From the NCBI GenBank assembly GCA_020055645.1, contig CM034548.1, positions 31,546,201-31,610,200 of the forward strand: 64,000 nt of DNA, in the 5' to 3' direction. A model generated the notes under the pieces. That model did no database searches. It was not told where the DNA came from and saw nothing but the letters and a program-made list of their open reading frames with translations. Of this stretch, positions 1 to 14,800 are shown piece by piece. Source of the DNA: Tomocerus qinae. Lineage: Eukaryota > Arthropoda > Collembola > Entomobryomorpha > Tomoceridae. Each line of letters starts with the position of its first letter. Positions within the stretch are counted from its first letter, which is position 1. A program made the translations under genes and the position numbers.

Positions 1-2022
1 ATATTAATATGACAGTACGTGGAACACAACAAACTAATCTACATTTCACTACTACTACGAAACAATGTCAGTACAAATCTGACAGTCTATATGACCACAA
101 ACGCATGTGTTTTCTGCTTTATCTAAACTGCTAAATCTTACATTTTATAACGTTCACTCGTTTGCTTGGACTGACTGTAGTAATGCAGATACAGTCAAAT
201 AGTTTTATTTTGTGTGAAGTGTGCATAAATAAATTACGTTGAAAATATCCGCTAACAAAAACTGGGATGACTTCACGTGGCCATTTACGTAATCAACAAA
301 TACCCAAACCCTCTATTATAACCAAAACCGACCAAATAGTACATGCTGTATAACAACAGAACTTCTATTATAGGCAAGAGTTTAGTAGATGATCAAGTTT
401 GTATCTGTCTCTCCTCTTTTGTATGTTTCGCCTTGAAAGTTGAAAGAAGCAGAGTAACCATCTATACATTCATACAACAACCTAGCCCACTATGCAGCTC
501 CTTTAGGTGCTATACTATATAAACCAACATACCACATATCGTCATCCATCTACCTAAAAGATACATCTAGTATCTCATTCAGAAAATTCTACACAACGTC
601 CCATTGATACTACGTATTTTCCTTTTTTCCGAAACATTCCCCCAAAACTTAAATATTCGATCATCCTATTTTATGCTTGACAAAAAATCAATTTTTCAAG
701 CCGTATGAAGAAAATGACTCAAAAGCTTCAATTTTAGATCTATGACTTAAAAAACTGTGCCTGACAAATTAAATATGAGAATTATTTCTTTCAAAAACTA
801 AATTTTAGGTCGCAATTCTATGGCAATTTTGGTTGAGTAATAATGCGCCTGTTGTAAAAAAATTTTTTACATCCATTCAGCTTATATAAAATTAACATTT
901 TTATGCAAAATGGCAACTTTTTATACACCTGTTACAATCCCCAAAATCTTTTTGCTTCGGATAAATAAATTGGTGATTTCAAAAACATATAGTGAGGCTA
1001 TTTTTTAGATTGGATACTCCTTCCCTAAAATCCAGTAAAAATGAGACGCTTTGCACTACTTTTTTCATTTTTGATTCGTTTTTGATAAAAAAAGTCTTGT
1101 GTTTCCTCGAAATCGGGTGTTGTGTATATGGTTGGGAAGTGTATTAAGTGAAACATACTGTAGAGTGAGGACTAGGAATATCGGTATCGAACAATCGGGC
1201 AGGAGTCAGTCAGAAAGTTAGGTAGTAGGTAGGTACAGTAGGTATACGCGAGTATGATATAATGGCATTATAGCAGCTAGAAGAGGGAATAGTGAATGAA
1301 TGGAGAAGGTATGTATGTATGTGTATGTATAATGTGTGTATGTATGGTTAGTTTGAGCTGTAGTAGCAGAAACAGCAGAGTTGAATTAGCGGAGCTACGA
1401 ATAGCATCAAATCTAGAGAACTATACGTACTTGGGGAATGAGAGTATTGAGAATAGTAAAACTATCTCACATTATTATCTCCTTTCGATTCCCGTGTTGG
1501 TTGGTTTCGTTTTTCTTTGCTTCTTCTTCTTCTAGTTGTACATGGACTACTCAGACTACTCACCGTAAACTTTACTATACACATTCACCCTAAAGTAAAA
1601 GGATGAAGCTGAATTTGTCCCTCGAACTTCGAAGACTGACTGAATGATTGTTGTGAAGAGCACAATTCCTATTTGGTAGTATCGAATTATTTACTGTTTA
1701 CTCCATTAAACTTTGAATCACACCTAAACCTTAGAAGGAATTTAATGAACTCTTGTCCACAAACCGTAAATAACAAAAATAAACATGTTAGAACTAGAAA
1801 TAGCCAAGAAAGTGCGTCGTACCTTCCAATTTTTGACATAAATATCCAAATTCTTCCTTTCACATCATTTCATTGATCATACTTTATTGATTGAAAAAAG
1901 TTAATCAAACATTCATCATTCAGTCACTCAACAGATCAGTCCTGCAAGAATCTTCTTGCCAGAGACCCTTTTAAGTTCACCCAAAAAGGTGTGCTTTTCT
2001 CTCGCAATTGTTGATTTTGGTT
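1..2022. other. Upstream region of the CTTNBP2-like gene, no gene recognised
   Basis: AT-rich sequence without a convincing coding frame. Short GTAT/TAGG-rich simple-sequence tracts lie around 1220-1340. Just before the first coding exon there are two initiator-like TCAGTC hexamers (1920-1925 and 1936-1941), which could mark transcription starts, but no TATA box or clear downstream promoter element was seen. An in-frame TAA at 1972-1974 separates this region from the ATG at 2023. Confidence 0.4.
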
Positions 2023-5000
2023 ATGTCGAGTTCGGCCGCTTCTGGAGAGAGTGATGACATGGACAAAGTCCTCACGTCGTATTTTGACAAAACTGTCAAT
2101 TCTAATACAATTAAGGTACTTTCTATCTCAATATAAAAAACAATTTAAATTCACTTCTAAATTCTCATTCAAAATACCTTTAATCTACATATACCCTTCA
2201 TTCCGCCATCAGCTGAAACTAATTTTGAATTTGGAAGCTTGTATCTGACTGACAGAAAAGTAATCTTTAATTGCTAACCAATCTTCCAGGTTGTGGTCTC
2301 GAAGAAATTATCTTTTGATATACAGTCGTAAATTTATTTACTATTTGCTTTGTACATATTGTATTTTTTAAGTTGTAGTCACTAACTTACTTTTTACAGT
2401 TTGGAATTTTAAATTATTTCTATGCAATCCTTTTCAGCTAAATTTATGTATCCATAAATCGTAATTATTATTTCAGCGCAATGTTAAAAACTTCTGGAAT
2501 ATGTTTTCTCTAATTAGCTTTATTGTTTTAATAGATATCAGATGTGTTATATAATGATGAATGTATACCGGAATAGAAATATTAACAAATGTAAATCTAC
2601 AGACAACAGAAGCGAGGGCAAATAATTTCCGGTCTCTACTTCATTCGATAACAATAGAAATGCGACAACAATACTACTTTTTCTAGCTTTACTTTCATTA
2701 ACTCAATTGAGAAACAAAACAATAATTTTATGAGGATAATTAATAGTATCATGGTCATGGTACATGTGATATATTAACGATATAAATGGTAAAATTGCAA
2801 ATCAATTTGTATATTATCCATTCATTCATTCTATTGATGATTTAATCCATTTTAACTCATTTTAAAAGTTCAAATATAACGTTGATGTATTACTTAAATG
2901 TAATAATAAAGTTTTAATAAATGAATATTTAGCTAACCCCACTTTTCTAACTAGACTGACTTGCTAAAATCATAAATGATTAAGAAATTTATTATTTCGT
3001 AAACTGATTGTTGAACTATAACAGAATTAACATATTTTTAAAAAGGAATAAGCACTTTAAGTGTGAATGATCTGTCTTTTTTAGTATTTAAAGACAAAAT
3101 CTTGATTACATAACATTTTGTATATGCTTAATTATTGTAACACTTATGTTGCTAATTTTTATGACTAAGATTTATGATGTTGATCATCTTACTTATGCAT
3201 TGTATATCAAAGTGTTCACGTCTGATAAGTACGTAATTCATCGCTTGACCGAATTTTAATTAATGTTTGTGCATTGATTGCCATTGTTTTCTGATGGTTT
3301 GATAACGCCATGCTACGATGTAACGAAACTGTAGGAATAAGTATCTACATACAGAAATGGCCTTGTTCCCTTTCATAATGCCTTCAGTACTATAATGTCA
3401 ATTAGGGTCACAGATCCATTTCGTATATTGTTATTGCATTCTGTGTTGAATTGGTAGGTAGACATAATAATACAGATACAATTATGCTTTTACCAAAATC
3501 TTAGATTTTCCACTTTTCTTCACGACTAACTGCTAGATCAGTCAGTCAGGTCAGGAATGTTATTGTAGATGTAAATTTACAACAAAACATGTTGTTATTT
3601 CATTATTTGTCTTTGTGTCACTCTTCCTTAAAGTCAAAATCTTGTTACTTCTAATTGAATTAAGTAGCTACTTTATTTATAGCCATTAGTCATTAGTTAG
3701 TCATAGTCTAGTTCTAGTCTGGTAGGTGATGATGAGATTGTGTGAGTAGTATACAAACGACCAACACAATGTTTTTGTTGCATGTATGTCATATTTAGGT
3801 ACATGTACGCTTTGTACACAGAAGATGTTTGTAGCAAAAGTATAGTCGTTAGTCTCATTAATAATTGAGCATTTGAGACAAAATGTATTTGAGTTTGTAT
3901 TTTCTTTGTCGTATCGAGTAAATTGTTCCTATGAAACTTTGGGTGATTGTTACAATTAGCGATTAATTCAATTTGAATCAGAACTTGGTACTATGGGAGC
4001 TATTTTCAAGATGATAAATTATATCTTTCAAAGTTAGCATGGAATGTTATTTATCCCTTGCGAACAATTATTTGACCTGTTGAAAGTATTTTACATTATT
4101 ATCCTCATGACTCAATTTATCAAGATCTTATGATTTACCTTTAAGGATTTAAAAACGGCGGTGTTATAATTGCATCAATTGAATATGGGGGTCAATAAAA
4201 CATAACTGAGTAAATAAAGCTGTCAAAAATTGTTTTTGATAGGAAAAATACAAATCAGATTTAAAATTCTTTGGACATACAACAACTTAAATATCAAACT
4301 GTTGTGCTGTAAATACATGGAGTTAAAATGAGCCAGACAAGTTATTTTTAGATGATAATAACGGTTTGAGGATCTTAATCTCGTAGCGATCTATATTATC
4401 AGTTTACTATACAGTAGCTTAGGCTCTTCAAATTAAGTATAAGGAACAGAAGAGGTCGTTATTAGGGATGTAAAATTTTATCGTTTTTATCCTAATGTGG
4501 TTTTTGCAATTAAGTAGTTAGTTTGGTAGCCTCATATCAGCTGTTGTAGTGCTATAGCGGAATCAGAAAAGGAAGCTATTGTTAGCCTGTAGTGTGGCTT
4601 GCCAAATAGAATTATTAGCAGGCTTTTAAGTGCTATTAAAAACTTTTATCATCTGTAGCTTAATTAATGGTTTATTACCATGATTCAATCTCTTGACTCC
4701 TGACTGTGCAGAGTTTGTAGTCTATTGTGCTATAATCTTATTTACACTGATTGTCTGTTTTGCATTTTCATTATTAATTTAGTGCTCTCATCGTCTCATC
4801 TGATGGGATTATGAGATTTTCATATAGCCATTTATTTACTTAGGCGAAGTCATATAAAGTGTCAAGGCAATTTCGGGTGTCGCAATTTCTGAAACTGTCT
4901 AGCTGGACAGAAGTGCCATGTTATCGTTTTGCCGAGAAGGAAACAGTGTCACTCTTGGTTGACATTGACATTATCCATGGGATACGTAGTTTGGTACTAT

Positions 5001-8000
5001 TTCCGGATAGATTTTCTGTGACGTTTGAGGTAGACTCCGAGGATATGGAACTACGACGCTGTCAGACCTAACCGAACCTGTTGTGGAGATAGGTTGTTGC
5101 ATGCTCTGAAAGCTATTTAATTAACATTGCATGCTCGCTTGAATTTGCTGTGCATGAGTATAGGAGGATGATTGATTTTAGTAAGGCGGTTGTTGGTTGA
5201 TACTAGTTGACTACAATAAGTAAGTAAAGTAATACTGGCTTCATTACCTATGTTAACTAATTTATGAGCACTCAGGGTATATATCTTTGGGGCATGTTAT
5301 GGCAGAAGCTCTGTAACCTAATCTGCATAGTAATAACCTATTTCCCGAGTAAATTGAAAACGTATGAGTTTCATATCATCCACGTTCTGTATTTTAATCT
5401 TACCCACTTTAGTTACCTATCAGAATAAAGTAATTTTACTCCCTAAGGTCTGGAAAATAATCTTTCGTGGTATTTTGTAATAATCCTGAGATTTAATAAT
5501 ATATTTATGGCTAAAGTGTAACTAAATGTGATTTTTATTACATTTGCATTTTATTTTACATAGGAAAAGCCAACTCCGTCGAGTGAGCTGAGTAAAGGAG
5601 ATTTGCTAAAGATCCTCTCATATTTGGAAGGGGAAGTTCAGGCAAGAGATGTGGTGATAGCAACATTGAAATGTGAACGAGTGAAAAGGCTGTTGGCAGA
5701 CAATAAGTACTCCCTTACTTCTGACCCATTTTCCGCTCTCAAAAGGGACAGTTTTGCAACATACGTGAACTCTTCCGATTCCAAAGTAAGTTATTAAAAC
5801 GACTTTCTTGTCATTGAATAATGCATGCAATAATATGTCAAAAGTCAACCCATTATTGAGCGTGTGATGCAGAATCTAATATTATTCTCTTTTATGTATT
5901 ATAGGAAGATATAGAGTTAGTGCGGCTATGGGAAACTCAAAAGCTATCGCTAGAAAATCTTGTCAGAAGGCAACGGCAGGCTATGAAGCATATGAACAAA
6001 ATTCTGTCAGATGCCGAAGGTATACATCGGAACATGGCCACAGAGTTAGAAGATGAAAAGGCTAAAAATGCTTCTATAAAAGGTAAACGTAAATATTTCA
6101 TATCCGTTTCCCGTCCTTTCCTTCTAGAGTTTACTTTTGGTGACTTTCTTCTAGCTGCTATGTATACTGCTAATTTATGAATTAGCTCTGTAGACGATAT
6201 TCTTGGCCAGGGTTAGTGAACGAAAACGTTACATTATTTATTTAATGATGTAGATGGATCCAAGCTCAAGGAAGAGCTCGAGATTGAGAAGCAGCTGAGA
6301 GCAAGACTGGAGAAAGAACTGAAAGAAACAAGAGATGCTCAGGAAGAAGAGAAAAATAGGCACAAAAATATCGTACTCCTGTTACTCACTGAAAGGAAGC
6401 GTATTCTCAGGCAATTTGTGGAAGAGAGGAAACGATCTGCCGACTTATCAGCTATGCTAGAAGAAGAAAAGCGTCAAGCACTGTCCATGGCAGAAGGTTT
6501 AGAAGAAGAGTCGCAAAAGGTTACTAATGCATTTTCATATGTGTTTCTACCATTACTATTTCATTAATGAACTAACTACAAACTTGTTTCAATTAAATTG
6601 CGAAAGAATGCTCCCAGCAGTTTTTATTACTTCCTGGCATATTACATAAAAAAACTTTTGTATCAAATTATACTAGATTTATTTCAAAGGTACCTTTTGA
6701 CTACAATGATAAAAGTATCAGAAGCTCTATCTACGTAAGTATACCATTTTGCTCAAAATGAACGCATTTTACGTTAACAACGTCACTTTATTTTGACCTT
6801 TTATTATATTTGATGCAACTTTTGCAGCTGGCATAATATTTTTTTAGCATTCGAGTTTGTGAAATACAGATAGTTTATAATTTTCAGTAGCAATTATATT
6901 TTCATTATTGCTTCAAGACTCGTCGTCGGAAATTTATAAACTTTTCACTCTTAGTGTTTTTAGTTTTTTGGTATATTTGGAAATATTTATCAATGTTTAT
7001 AAATTGATACTTGGTATGTTCAATTTTAATTTACTAGCTGTAATTAAGGTATTATTTATAAACTGATGTAAACTTTGCTTTGGTCTTAAGAATTGAGACC
7101 CTTATAAGCTTAAGATTAAAATTCAGTAGAATAACGGATGTAGCGATTTAAATGGAGGAGATTATACAACTAAATACAATGAATTTAAATGCAGAGTTGT
7201 ATTTACCATTCATATTTCACAAGATGAATATCGTTATGTTTGTTTTATAGGCTTTAAGAATGGAATCAGAACTAGAGCGTCAAGCAATGAGCTTCAGATT
7301 AGAACGGGATCGGCTAACATCTCACCTAAGAGTAGAAGAAGAAAGAAGAGTTGAAGGAGAGAATCAGATTAAAGTTATGCGTAGTGAAGTAAGCTGTATA
7401 AAGTTTTATTAAAATATGCTCAAAGGACATGAATGTATTACAGAAATAATCAATTGTCGTTTAAAAGGTCGAGTCACTTCGAAAGCAGCTGGCAGAAGCA
7501 CATTCTGTGGCAATGTTTCAAGCTTCTATTGTCAACAACTCTAGTAATACTATGGTAAAAAAGAGTCCCATGCAAGGCACTGTAGTCAGACCTACCGCTA
7601 CTGTTACCTCTGTACCCGTTCCTCAACCAAGTGAGATCTTCGTAAACTTTTTAATCAATACAAACCAATTTTCTATGACTATTTACCATTTAATGGGAAA
7701 CACTGGGTCTAAATGAGAGTTATATTGTTGATTTATATGTAAAATGTTTATTTTATAGCTACAGGCATTGCAAAACCAATTTCAGCTGTTCAGCCTCCAC
7801 CTGTGTCCCCTAATCCTATTGCAGCTTCTGTCTCCAACTCCGTGCTTCAGGTATTCTTCTACGGGTTTTTGTCTTTCTTTTGAAATCAGTGTGGAATAGA
7901 ATGTGAACCAGTGCAAAATATTTCGCTATAGTATTTAATTTTGCATGTTATGCAATTTCGACATTAGTAATTCTATTTGTTCTATTCGAAAATGGAAATG

Positions 8001-9273
8001 AGTAGGTGATGATGAAGGTAATGATAAAAAATATCGATAGTCATGTCATAATATAATTGTGAAATAGTTTAAAAAGTATATAATTTAATTTTTGAGCTTA
8101 TCTAGTCCTGTCTTCACAGTCACTATCTTTGTTTAATCCTGTTTATACTTATTTACGCTATAAATATATTTATCTTACTGTATTTGACTGTCTTCTATAA
8201 TCTGTTCTTCTACATTACCAAAATAATTTACCTCGATTACAATTCATTTATATCAAGCTTACGATCTTTCTACCCGAAGTATAAATTAAAAATAATTTTT
8301 GGATTTTGCTTATAAATACATCAAAGATTGTTATTGGAAAATGCCCTATTTCTAATTATTTACTAGCTTAAATAGTTTCAGATTAAGGTGGGCGTCATGT
8401 TTCGCGATAATGGCAATAAATATTTTCCAGTTACCATATATAGCAGGGACGTAAGGTGACTGTACAGATGGTAGTTGCATCTAAATGGCTCTGTCTTATT
8501 TATTTTTGTCAATTTAAAATAAAGAAAGAACACTGCCTAAAATATTTTGAATTCTGTCTTTTTATAAGATTTCCGAGTGATAGAGATCTTATTTTCATTT
8601 CATATTTTTGTTTAAATTCTAATGCTTTGTATTTGCTAAGTATTGGGTTATTTAAGTGGAGAATTATAAAGAGAGTATTTATGTAACATGAAAATGGAAA
8701 AGCAATTTGCATTTTACTAAATCGAATTTTTTAACTTGCATTGAAATTGAAAATTGAAAGATGTAGTATAAAGACGAACTAACTAATTAATGGTGATAAT
8801 ATTTATCTTCGGGAAAATTAGACCTCTTACTGTTGACCTGCTTACTTCAGCATGCTGGGCTTATTTTCTATGCTACTTCTACGGTTTTTTGCGTATACTT
8901 ATACCTACCTATATAGATAATTATGTCTTGTCTAGCAGCATGAGTGAATGATAAATTGTTGTCTTGAACTGCATTTTGTAGGTTAAAATTGCTAAAAGGT
9001 GCATCCGTTAATAATATGTAATTAAATTGGTTTGGTGTAATGATTTGGTGGAGTGGAATGCAGTGTAACTGTTAGATGCTCTTTTGAATGTAGACTAAGC
9101 CGCCGAGCAGCAGTGAGAAGAGTGGCGGGGGGACACTTCTAGGTCCGAAAAAATATAGTTTAGGGCGGGGTGTGCCACCCCCAGTACCACCGAATAAACC
9201 GTCAGTTCCTCCGAAGAGTGGCACACTCACTGCCAAAATTCATGCAGCCAAACTAGAGCAACAAATAACCTGA
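2023..9273 (+). CDS. CTTNBP2NL: Cortactin-binding protein 2 N-terminal family protein (CTTNBP2/CTTNBP2NL, fly Nausicaa type), 8 exons
   Basis: Coding exons read as 2023-2115, 5564-5785, 5905-6082, 6254-6519, 7251-7388, 7468-7630, 7759-7850 and 9094-9273. All have GT donors and AG acceptors, and phases close exactly, giving 443 aa. The start is the first ATG after an in-frame TAA at 1972-1974. Exon 2 (aa 32-105) has the family's opening motif, LLKILSYLEGEVQARDVVIA, followed by a DPFSALKRDS segment. Aa 106-330 are highly charged and heptad-like, consistent with the long coiled coil of the family. The C-terminal exon holds the proline motif VPPPVPPNKP, which resembles the end of vertebrate CTTNBP2NL. 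Family members bind cortactin or striatin-type partners and act on cortical actin; that role is taken from homologues. The N-terminal 31 aa from exon 1 look lineage-specific and are the least certain part. Intron 1 is about 3.4 kb. Confidence 0.88.
4859..5071 (+). other. Unidentified open frame in intron 1 of the CTTNBP2-like gene
   Basis: A 70-codon frame of higher GC than the surrounding intron, ending with TAA at 5069-5071 and lacking an early ATG. The translation has a plausible amino-acid mix (for example FPDRFSVTFEVDSEDMELRR) but matches no family I recognise. It has no good donor after it and would not keep phase with the flanking exons of the gene. It may be a transposon fragment, an old exon or chance. 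Confidence 0.15.
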
Positions 9274-11894
9274 AAATTCCTCACCGGTCTCACCAAAATC
9301 ATAAATACAAGTACTACGACTACAACTGCAACTATTAAATATGCAATTCATATGTGAATATATTACAATTAGGTAAGTAACAACGACGTATTAGACGGTC
9401 ATTTTACAATAGTTAGGTACATAGTTCTGTATGTAACAAAAATAATTCCTCGTGTAGATACAAATGTAATTGTAATGTAAAAAGTTTTGTAGCTTAGATT
9501 AAATGTGGAACTCAGCTGTACATCTGAATTATCTGTTCTACAAATTCATCATGATTTGGATGAGGCAACCGATGATAATGTTACATTAAGTTAATTGAAA
9601 AGTATATGAAACTACGATAAGGAGAAATGAGTATGATTACCTGTGGAAGTAATTAAAACTGAAAGAATTTACGTGCATAATAGAAATCTTTTAGAGATGA
9701 CGAATTACAAATAAACAGCTGTAATAGTATAAAAATTAGGTTAGTGTAACTTTTTAGTTAATGATTCTTTAGTCTGTAGGCGCGGCACACCATTAAGTGT
9801 GTAAAGGAACAAAATACAAATACTACTAGCCCGAATCAGTGTCACTGAAACTATTACTACTATATATATACAAAAATATAGGCGAACAATTAAAATCTGT
9901 TGTACCAGAAAACAAAACCATGCAAGGCAGGGCAATGCAAAGCAATATTATGTTCTTCACTCTCCTTTGTAAATGACTTTGTTTGTAAAATGTCAGAAGG
10001 AATTAGTCGAAAAAATGTTTAAAGATAAATGTAATGAATTTAAACGAATATATTGAAATGATCATGATGGATCATTAAAAATCTAGTGCATTGTACAATG
10101 AGGGTTTGACAGAGCCCAGTTATAATAATATTAGTACATGTAATAATATTACAAAGTTGTATTTCGTATGTTAGCAATGGAATAGTAGTAATTTAATTTT
10201 TGTAATTTGCTAAATAATTGGCAAATCTTAAGTGATCTAAATAGTATACAGTATACCATCTTCGAGCACACTAAGGTATTCTTAATTTTATTTGTTTTTC
10301 ACATTATATGACTAATTAAAATATTACACTTGATTTTCGGTATTTTAAAACCGCAAAGTGATATCATCTAGTGAAATGCTTAATAGTTCCAGTAGTATTA
10401 TTTATTGCTTGTGGCAGAAAATGAATTTATTTACATGTTTTTCAATACGTGGAGTAAAATCATTGTTAGTGTTTTTCTTTTGTTTTTATCTGATCGTTAG
10501 CTTAATCTTCTCTGTATTAAATATTGTATCGTTACCTGGACTGGGTTAACAGTTTTTAACTTTTCAATGGTATAAAGACTATACAGTGTATAACTATCTT
10601 TGAAAATGTAATGTGTAAACGGTACTAAATCTGTGCGAACTAGTATTTCTGATTCACAACAGATATGCAGTAAGGGTTTCCAAAATACTCCTAAAAGTAC
10701 GTAATTTACAAACGTTTAACCGCATTTAATGAAATCTTATAGTTTCAGTTTTTTTGTTATTGTTAAGTATCAATAATATTTACATAGCATTGGTTTGGTA
10801 CACTTTTACTACTAAAATTGCTCACGAAGGTTTCGTCATATTGGATATAATTAATATTTTTACTTGACAATGTATTTCTTTCTTTGGGTTCAGATGTCAG
10901 CGTTAAATGCGCGCTATAATGATTTAATTTTTTATGTAACAGCCCGTGATATATTTTGTAAAATGTATAATTGGCATTTTCCATTTAAGAAGTAATAGCT
11001 AAAAACAAAGTAAAAGTGTACCAGACCATATAGTAAGTAATAATTGCATTTAATTGCGGATATATTTTATTTACTTACTTAGTAAACCGACAATTTAGAG
11101 ACAATTTTAGAAAAAGTGTTCATTTTTGTGTAAAAGAAAAATTTCTCTACAATTTCTGCAATAATATTGCCGTAAATTTCGGAATGAGGCCACTATGTTG
11201 AACGGTTTATTGAAGTTGCGGTGATGATTTGAGCGACAGCATAATGATTATCTAGCCACTTAATGTAATTGGAAGTTGTCGTTCAGAACAACTTTATAAA
11301 AGGCCTAAAAGTACGCAATAAGTGTACTATTCAACAGTATTTTTCATGAAATTCTAATAATGATGAGCATAATAGACGAGATGGTATAGTACGGAGGTTG
11401 TCCAAAAAAATAAATGGTTAATCACAGTGTTTGAAGGACATAATGTTAATTAGGTTGGCTCAAGGGATAGGTGACCACAAACTGACTGTTGGAGAAATTA
11501 CTTTTGGTGACCTTGTTTCGAATTTACTGGTAAAGGAAAAATGAAAAAATATAAGTAAATGGATTATAAGTAAACATGTAATGTAAGTACACACGGCAAT
11601 TTCTAGAGTAGGTATAATGTGACATATACGTAAGACTTGCGACCTGTAGACAGTGAGTCTCTTAAAACTATGCAACCAATGAGAAACATCAACTTCCGTA
11701 AACTAACTACCAATTTAGTATAGTCGCGTGTCGCGTTTATATTAGTTACTCCACTGTGAAACTACACAGCAAAAAATCTATACATACATATATTGATAAT
11801 TAAATATTTAGCTGTAAGACTACAAAATAAGTTATATAGACATTAGCTGTAGATGCAATTGAAATGTAATAATAATATAAGTTTACCTAATAAA
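9274..11894 (+). other. Probable 3' UTR of the CTTNBP2-like gene with candidate poly(A) signal
   Basis: No coding frame follows the stop at 9271-9273. The best poly(A) site by eye is AATAAA at 11889-11894, followed by a GT-rich stretch at about 11905-11923 of the kind that binds CstF. This would give a 2.6 kb 3' UTR. Earlier AATAAA copies, such as the one near 9711, lack an equally clear downstream element. The transcript end is inferred, not shown. Confidence 0.35.
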
Positions 11895-14800
11895 TGCGAT
11901 TCGGGTGTATGTTGTGTGTCTGCTCTATTGTCAGATAAGTATGGCTATTATATGTAAGTACTACTTGGAAGAAGAGACTTTATGAAAAACGGTCAATGTT
12001 CGTTTACCATTAAAATGCTGTTTCCAGTTCATAAGATAGTCACGTAATCCGCGGACTACTTACAGTAGAATTAGAATATACCATACCATATTATAGAAAA
12101 CTTAGTGAAACGGAATCAAATACTTTGGATAAATCCTGAAATGAAATCTGCTTCGCAGACACTCAATCAGATATCAAAAGATTTAGTTTTATCATGTCGG
12201 AATATGTAGCTTAGATACAAATGACTAAATGATTACTACCATGTTAGATGTGTGAATTGTGAATGGAAAAATGAGAATCAAGTCATTGCAGTAATGCCTT
12301 CTATATTTGTAGTGCTATTAATAGTGAAACATTTTTTGCCTGTAAATGATTACTATATTGTTATATACATAGTTACAATTATGTCAATTTTTCAAGTCTG
12401 CAGCTTCAAAACATTATGTTCATTGTACCAGGAGATGTCCATAAAGTACATTAATAATTAATATGAATGTCGTAGAAATAGAACGGGTTTTATTCTTTCA
12501 ACTGGACAAGAGGCTCCTTATCATTGAGATACAAATAGCACCGTATTTTGTATAACACAAGAAGTTGTCAAATTTGTTTGCATTTATGAATTTACTAGGT
12601 AATTCAATCAATTAATTGTAAAATTAGTGATCATTAGTCGTAGAAGTGCCTTTCATGGACATCTCCTTGTACAATTTCATCTCAATTTTAATTGTTAGCT
12701 AATAAATTCACAGTCTGTCGCTATTCAAATGAATTTGTTTCTGAGATACCAACCTACCATGATGTCCCCGTCTTTCTAATGTCTGATTGGAAATGAAATG
12801 GACTAAAAAGCAGTCGGACGCCACAGTTTTAATTGTTAAAAGTGTCGTAATGGCGTCGGTATGATTTCTAGTCTATATTATTTCTAAACGGGCATTAAAT
12901 ATTATTTGTAGATGTAGGCAGCAAGCAACTTAAGAATCTTATTGTATATAGTTGAACCCAGCTAAGGGGCGAACCTGGCACTCAAGAGAAATTAAGCAGG
13001 CAACCCATCACAGTAATAAAAACAATTCCGGTTCAAATGGGGAATAATAAAACATTATATTTATTAAACACCCCAGAATGTTCCCCTTTAAAATCAGAAA
13101 AATATGATTCCGGGATTTTGGAAAACGAATTGCCTTCTTTAGCTAATTATTTCCATTCAATCACCAATAATCATCTTATGTGAATTCGTATTATTGTTCT
13201 GATGTTATAATAATATGAAACAACTCAATTCGTTGGTTTAGAGGGAGGGGCATGCGCATTTTACTTTTTTGCTTTCAAGGAACGTGCATATATTACGTTG
13301 ATAGTTGATAGGAGGAAGCGATGCCCAAAAGAGTTACAGCTAGCACTTGCGCTACACTTGAGAAAGGGGGTTTTACGTTACGTAATATATGCAGGTTTCC
13401 TAGGCGGTCGTACCAAGACATAGATAGTCAGGTATTAGTGCGATTATATTATAGAATGAGTACTGTGTTCTATACTGAGTACCAATTTGTATTTCACTGT
13501 TATAGTTTCCAAAATATATAATTTGTCGTGAATAAAATCCAACAGGCTAGTATTATTATTGAAATGATGTTGAAGCACTAACTAAAAATGCATATTTGTG
13601 TAAGCAATTAAAATTAGCAAAAATAGTGTCCATCTCTGGAATTAACAACATTTTAGGTTCGCCCTATGGTTGTTCACATTTTTCTAACATACTGCTTCTG
13701 CTCACTTTCACGCATTTATGATCTATGAATGAAGACAATTACAAAACATGGGAGGGCACCCTATCTTCAATGAGTGAGTGACACAGAAACAGGTATTATT
13801 TATTTTCCATAAATCATATCAAAACTAGCACGCGTTTGCGATTTCTGGGCTCATTTCAAAAGATGACTTAATTTGGTTTTGAGTCCTCGATTCTAGAATT
13901 AAGTACCAAGGATGTGCAAGGCTTTGTTTTTTGAAATTGTCAGCATTTAACGCAGGAAAAGTTACCAAAATTTGGGGTCTGGGGCGGGAGTTAACACGTC
14001 TCACATTGTACAGCTCAGGTTTTAAAATAATCAACGATAAAAATTTCCAAAAAGAAACCTTGCACGCCCTGTCAAACTTTTTGCTCGTTTTGTTGAGACC
14101 AATTTTAACTTTCGACGTCCTACCCACGATGAGAAATTAGGGTTTTATATGAAATGAAAAAAGTTAATGAGCTAAAATCCATGACGCTGTAATAAAATAG
14201 ACAGCGCTAGAAAATAATATTCACATGTACATATTCTACTACACTACTTGCTAGTCGACCAGTTACCATCATTTACAGCTAACCGTCGTGGTATAACAGA
14301 AAATTGGCAGCTGAGGCAGCCTTAATAGTTCGTTTCATGGATGTCATGGAAGGGGTTGTAGTAATATCTTAGCTATGTGAGCATGGTGTTTATTGTTTCT
14401 AGTTTCTACTTATGTATGACATTATCTATTGATCTATTGAACTCTCAAACTCTCTTGGGTGTGATATGGACTGAAATTGGTGTAATAAAGATTAAAAAAA
14501 TGACATTTGACATTACAGCCAGGACCAGAATCACAGTATAATATAAAGAAGTCTTGTCATGACATGTTTTAGCCATTGTAAAATTACTAAACACATTGCT
14601 TTTCCAGATTTGAAGGATTGGGGTAGCAATGTTTTAAGGCATGTCTGACATAAAAAATTTATTTTAGTCTGCTTTACAATTTTGTTTTGCTGTTACACCA
14701 ACGACGAAAAAATATACATTTTACACTTCTACTCAATTCATTATATTTTCGGTAGTCAGACTGATACATTATAATTCTTACTGAATGTTTTATGGAATTA

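Noticed and set aside
1296-1535. 79-codon frame with a hydrophobic C-terminal end
   Set aside because: Built on GTAT simple sequence and a TTC/TTT run, with no domain and no splice-compatible neighbour.
13825-14140. Overlapping 100- and 69-codon frames on opposite strands
   Set aside because: Mutually antisense, no recognisable motif, no repeat ends; chance open frames fit.
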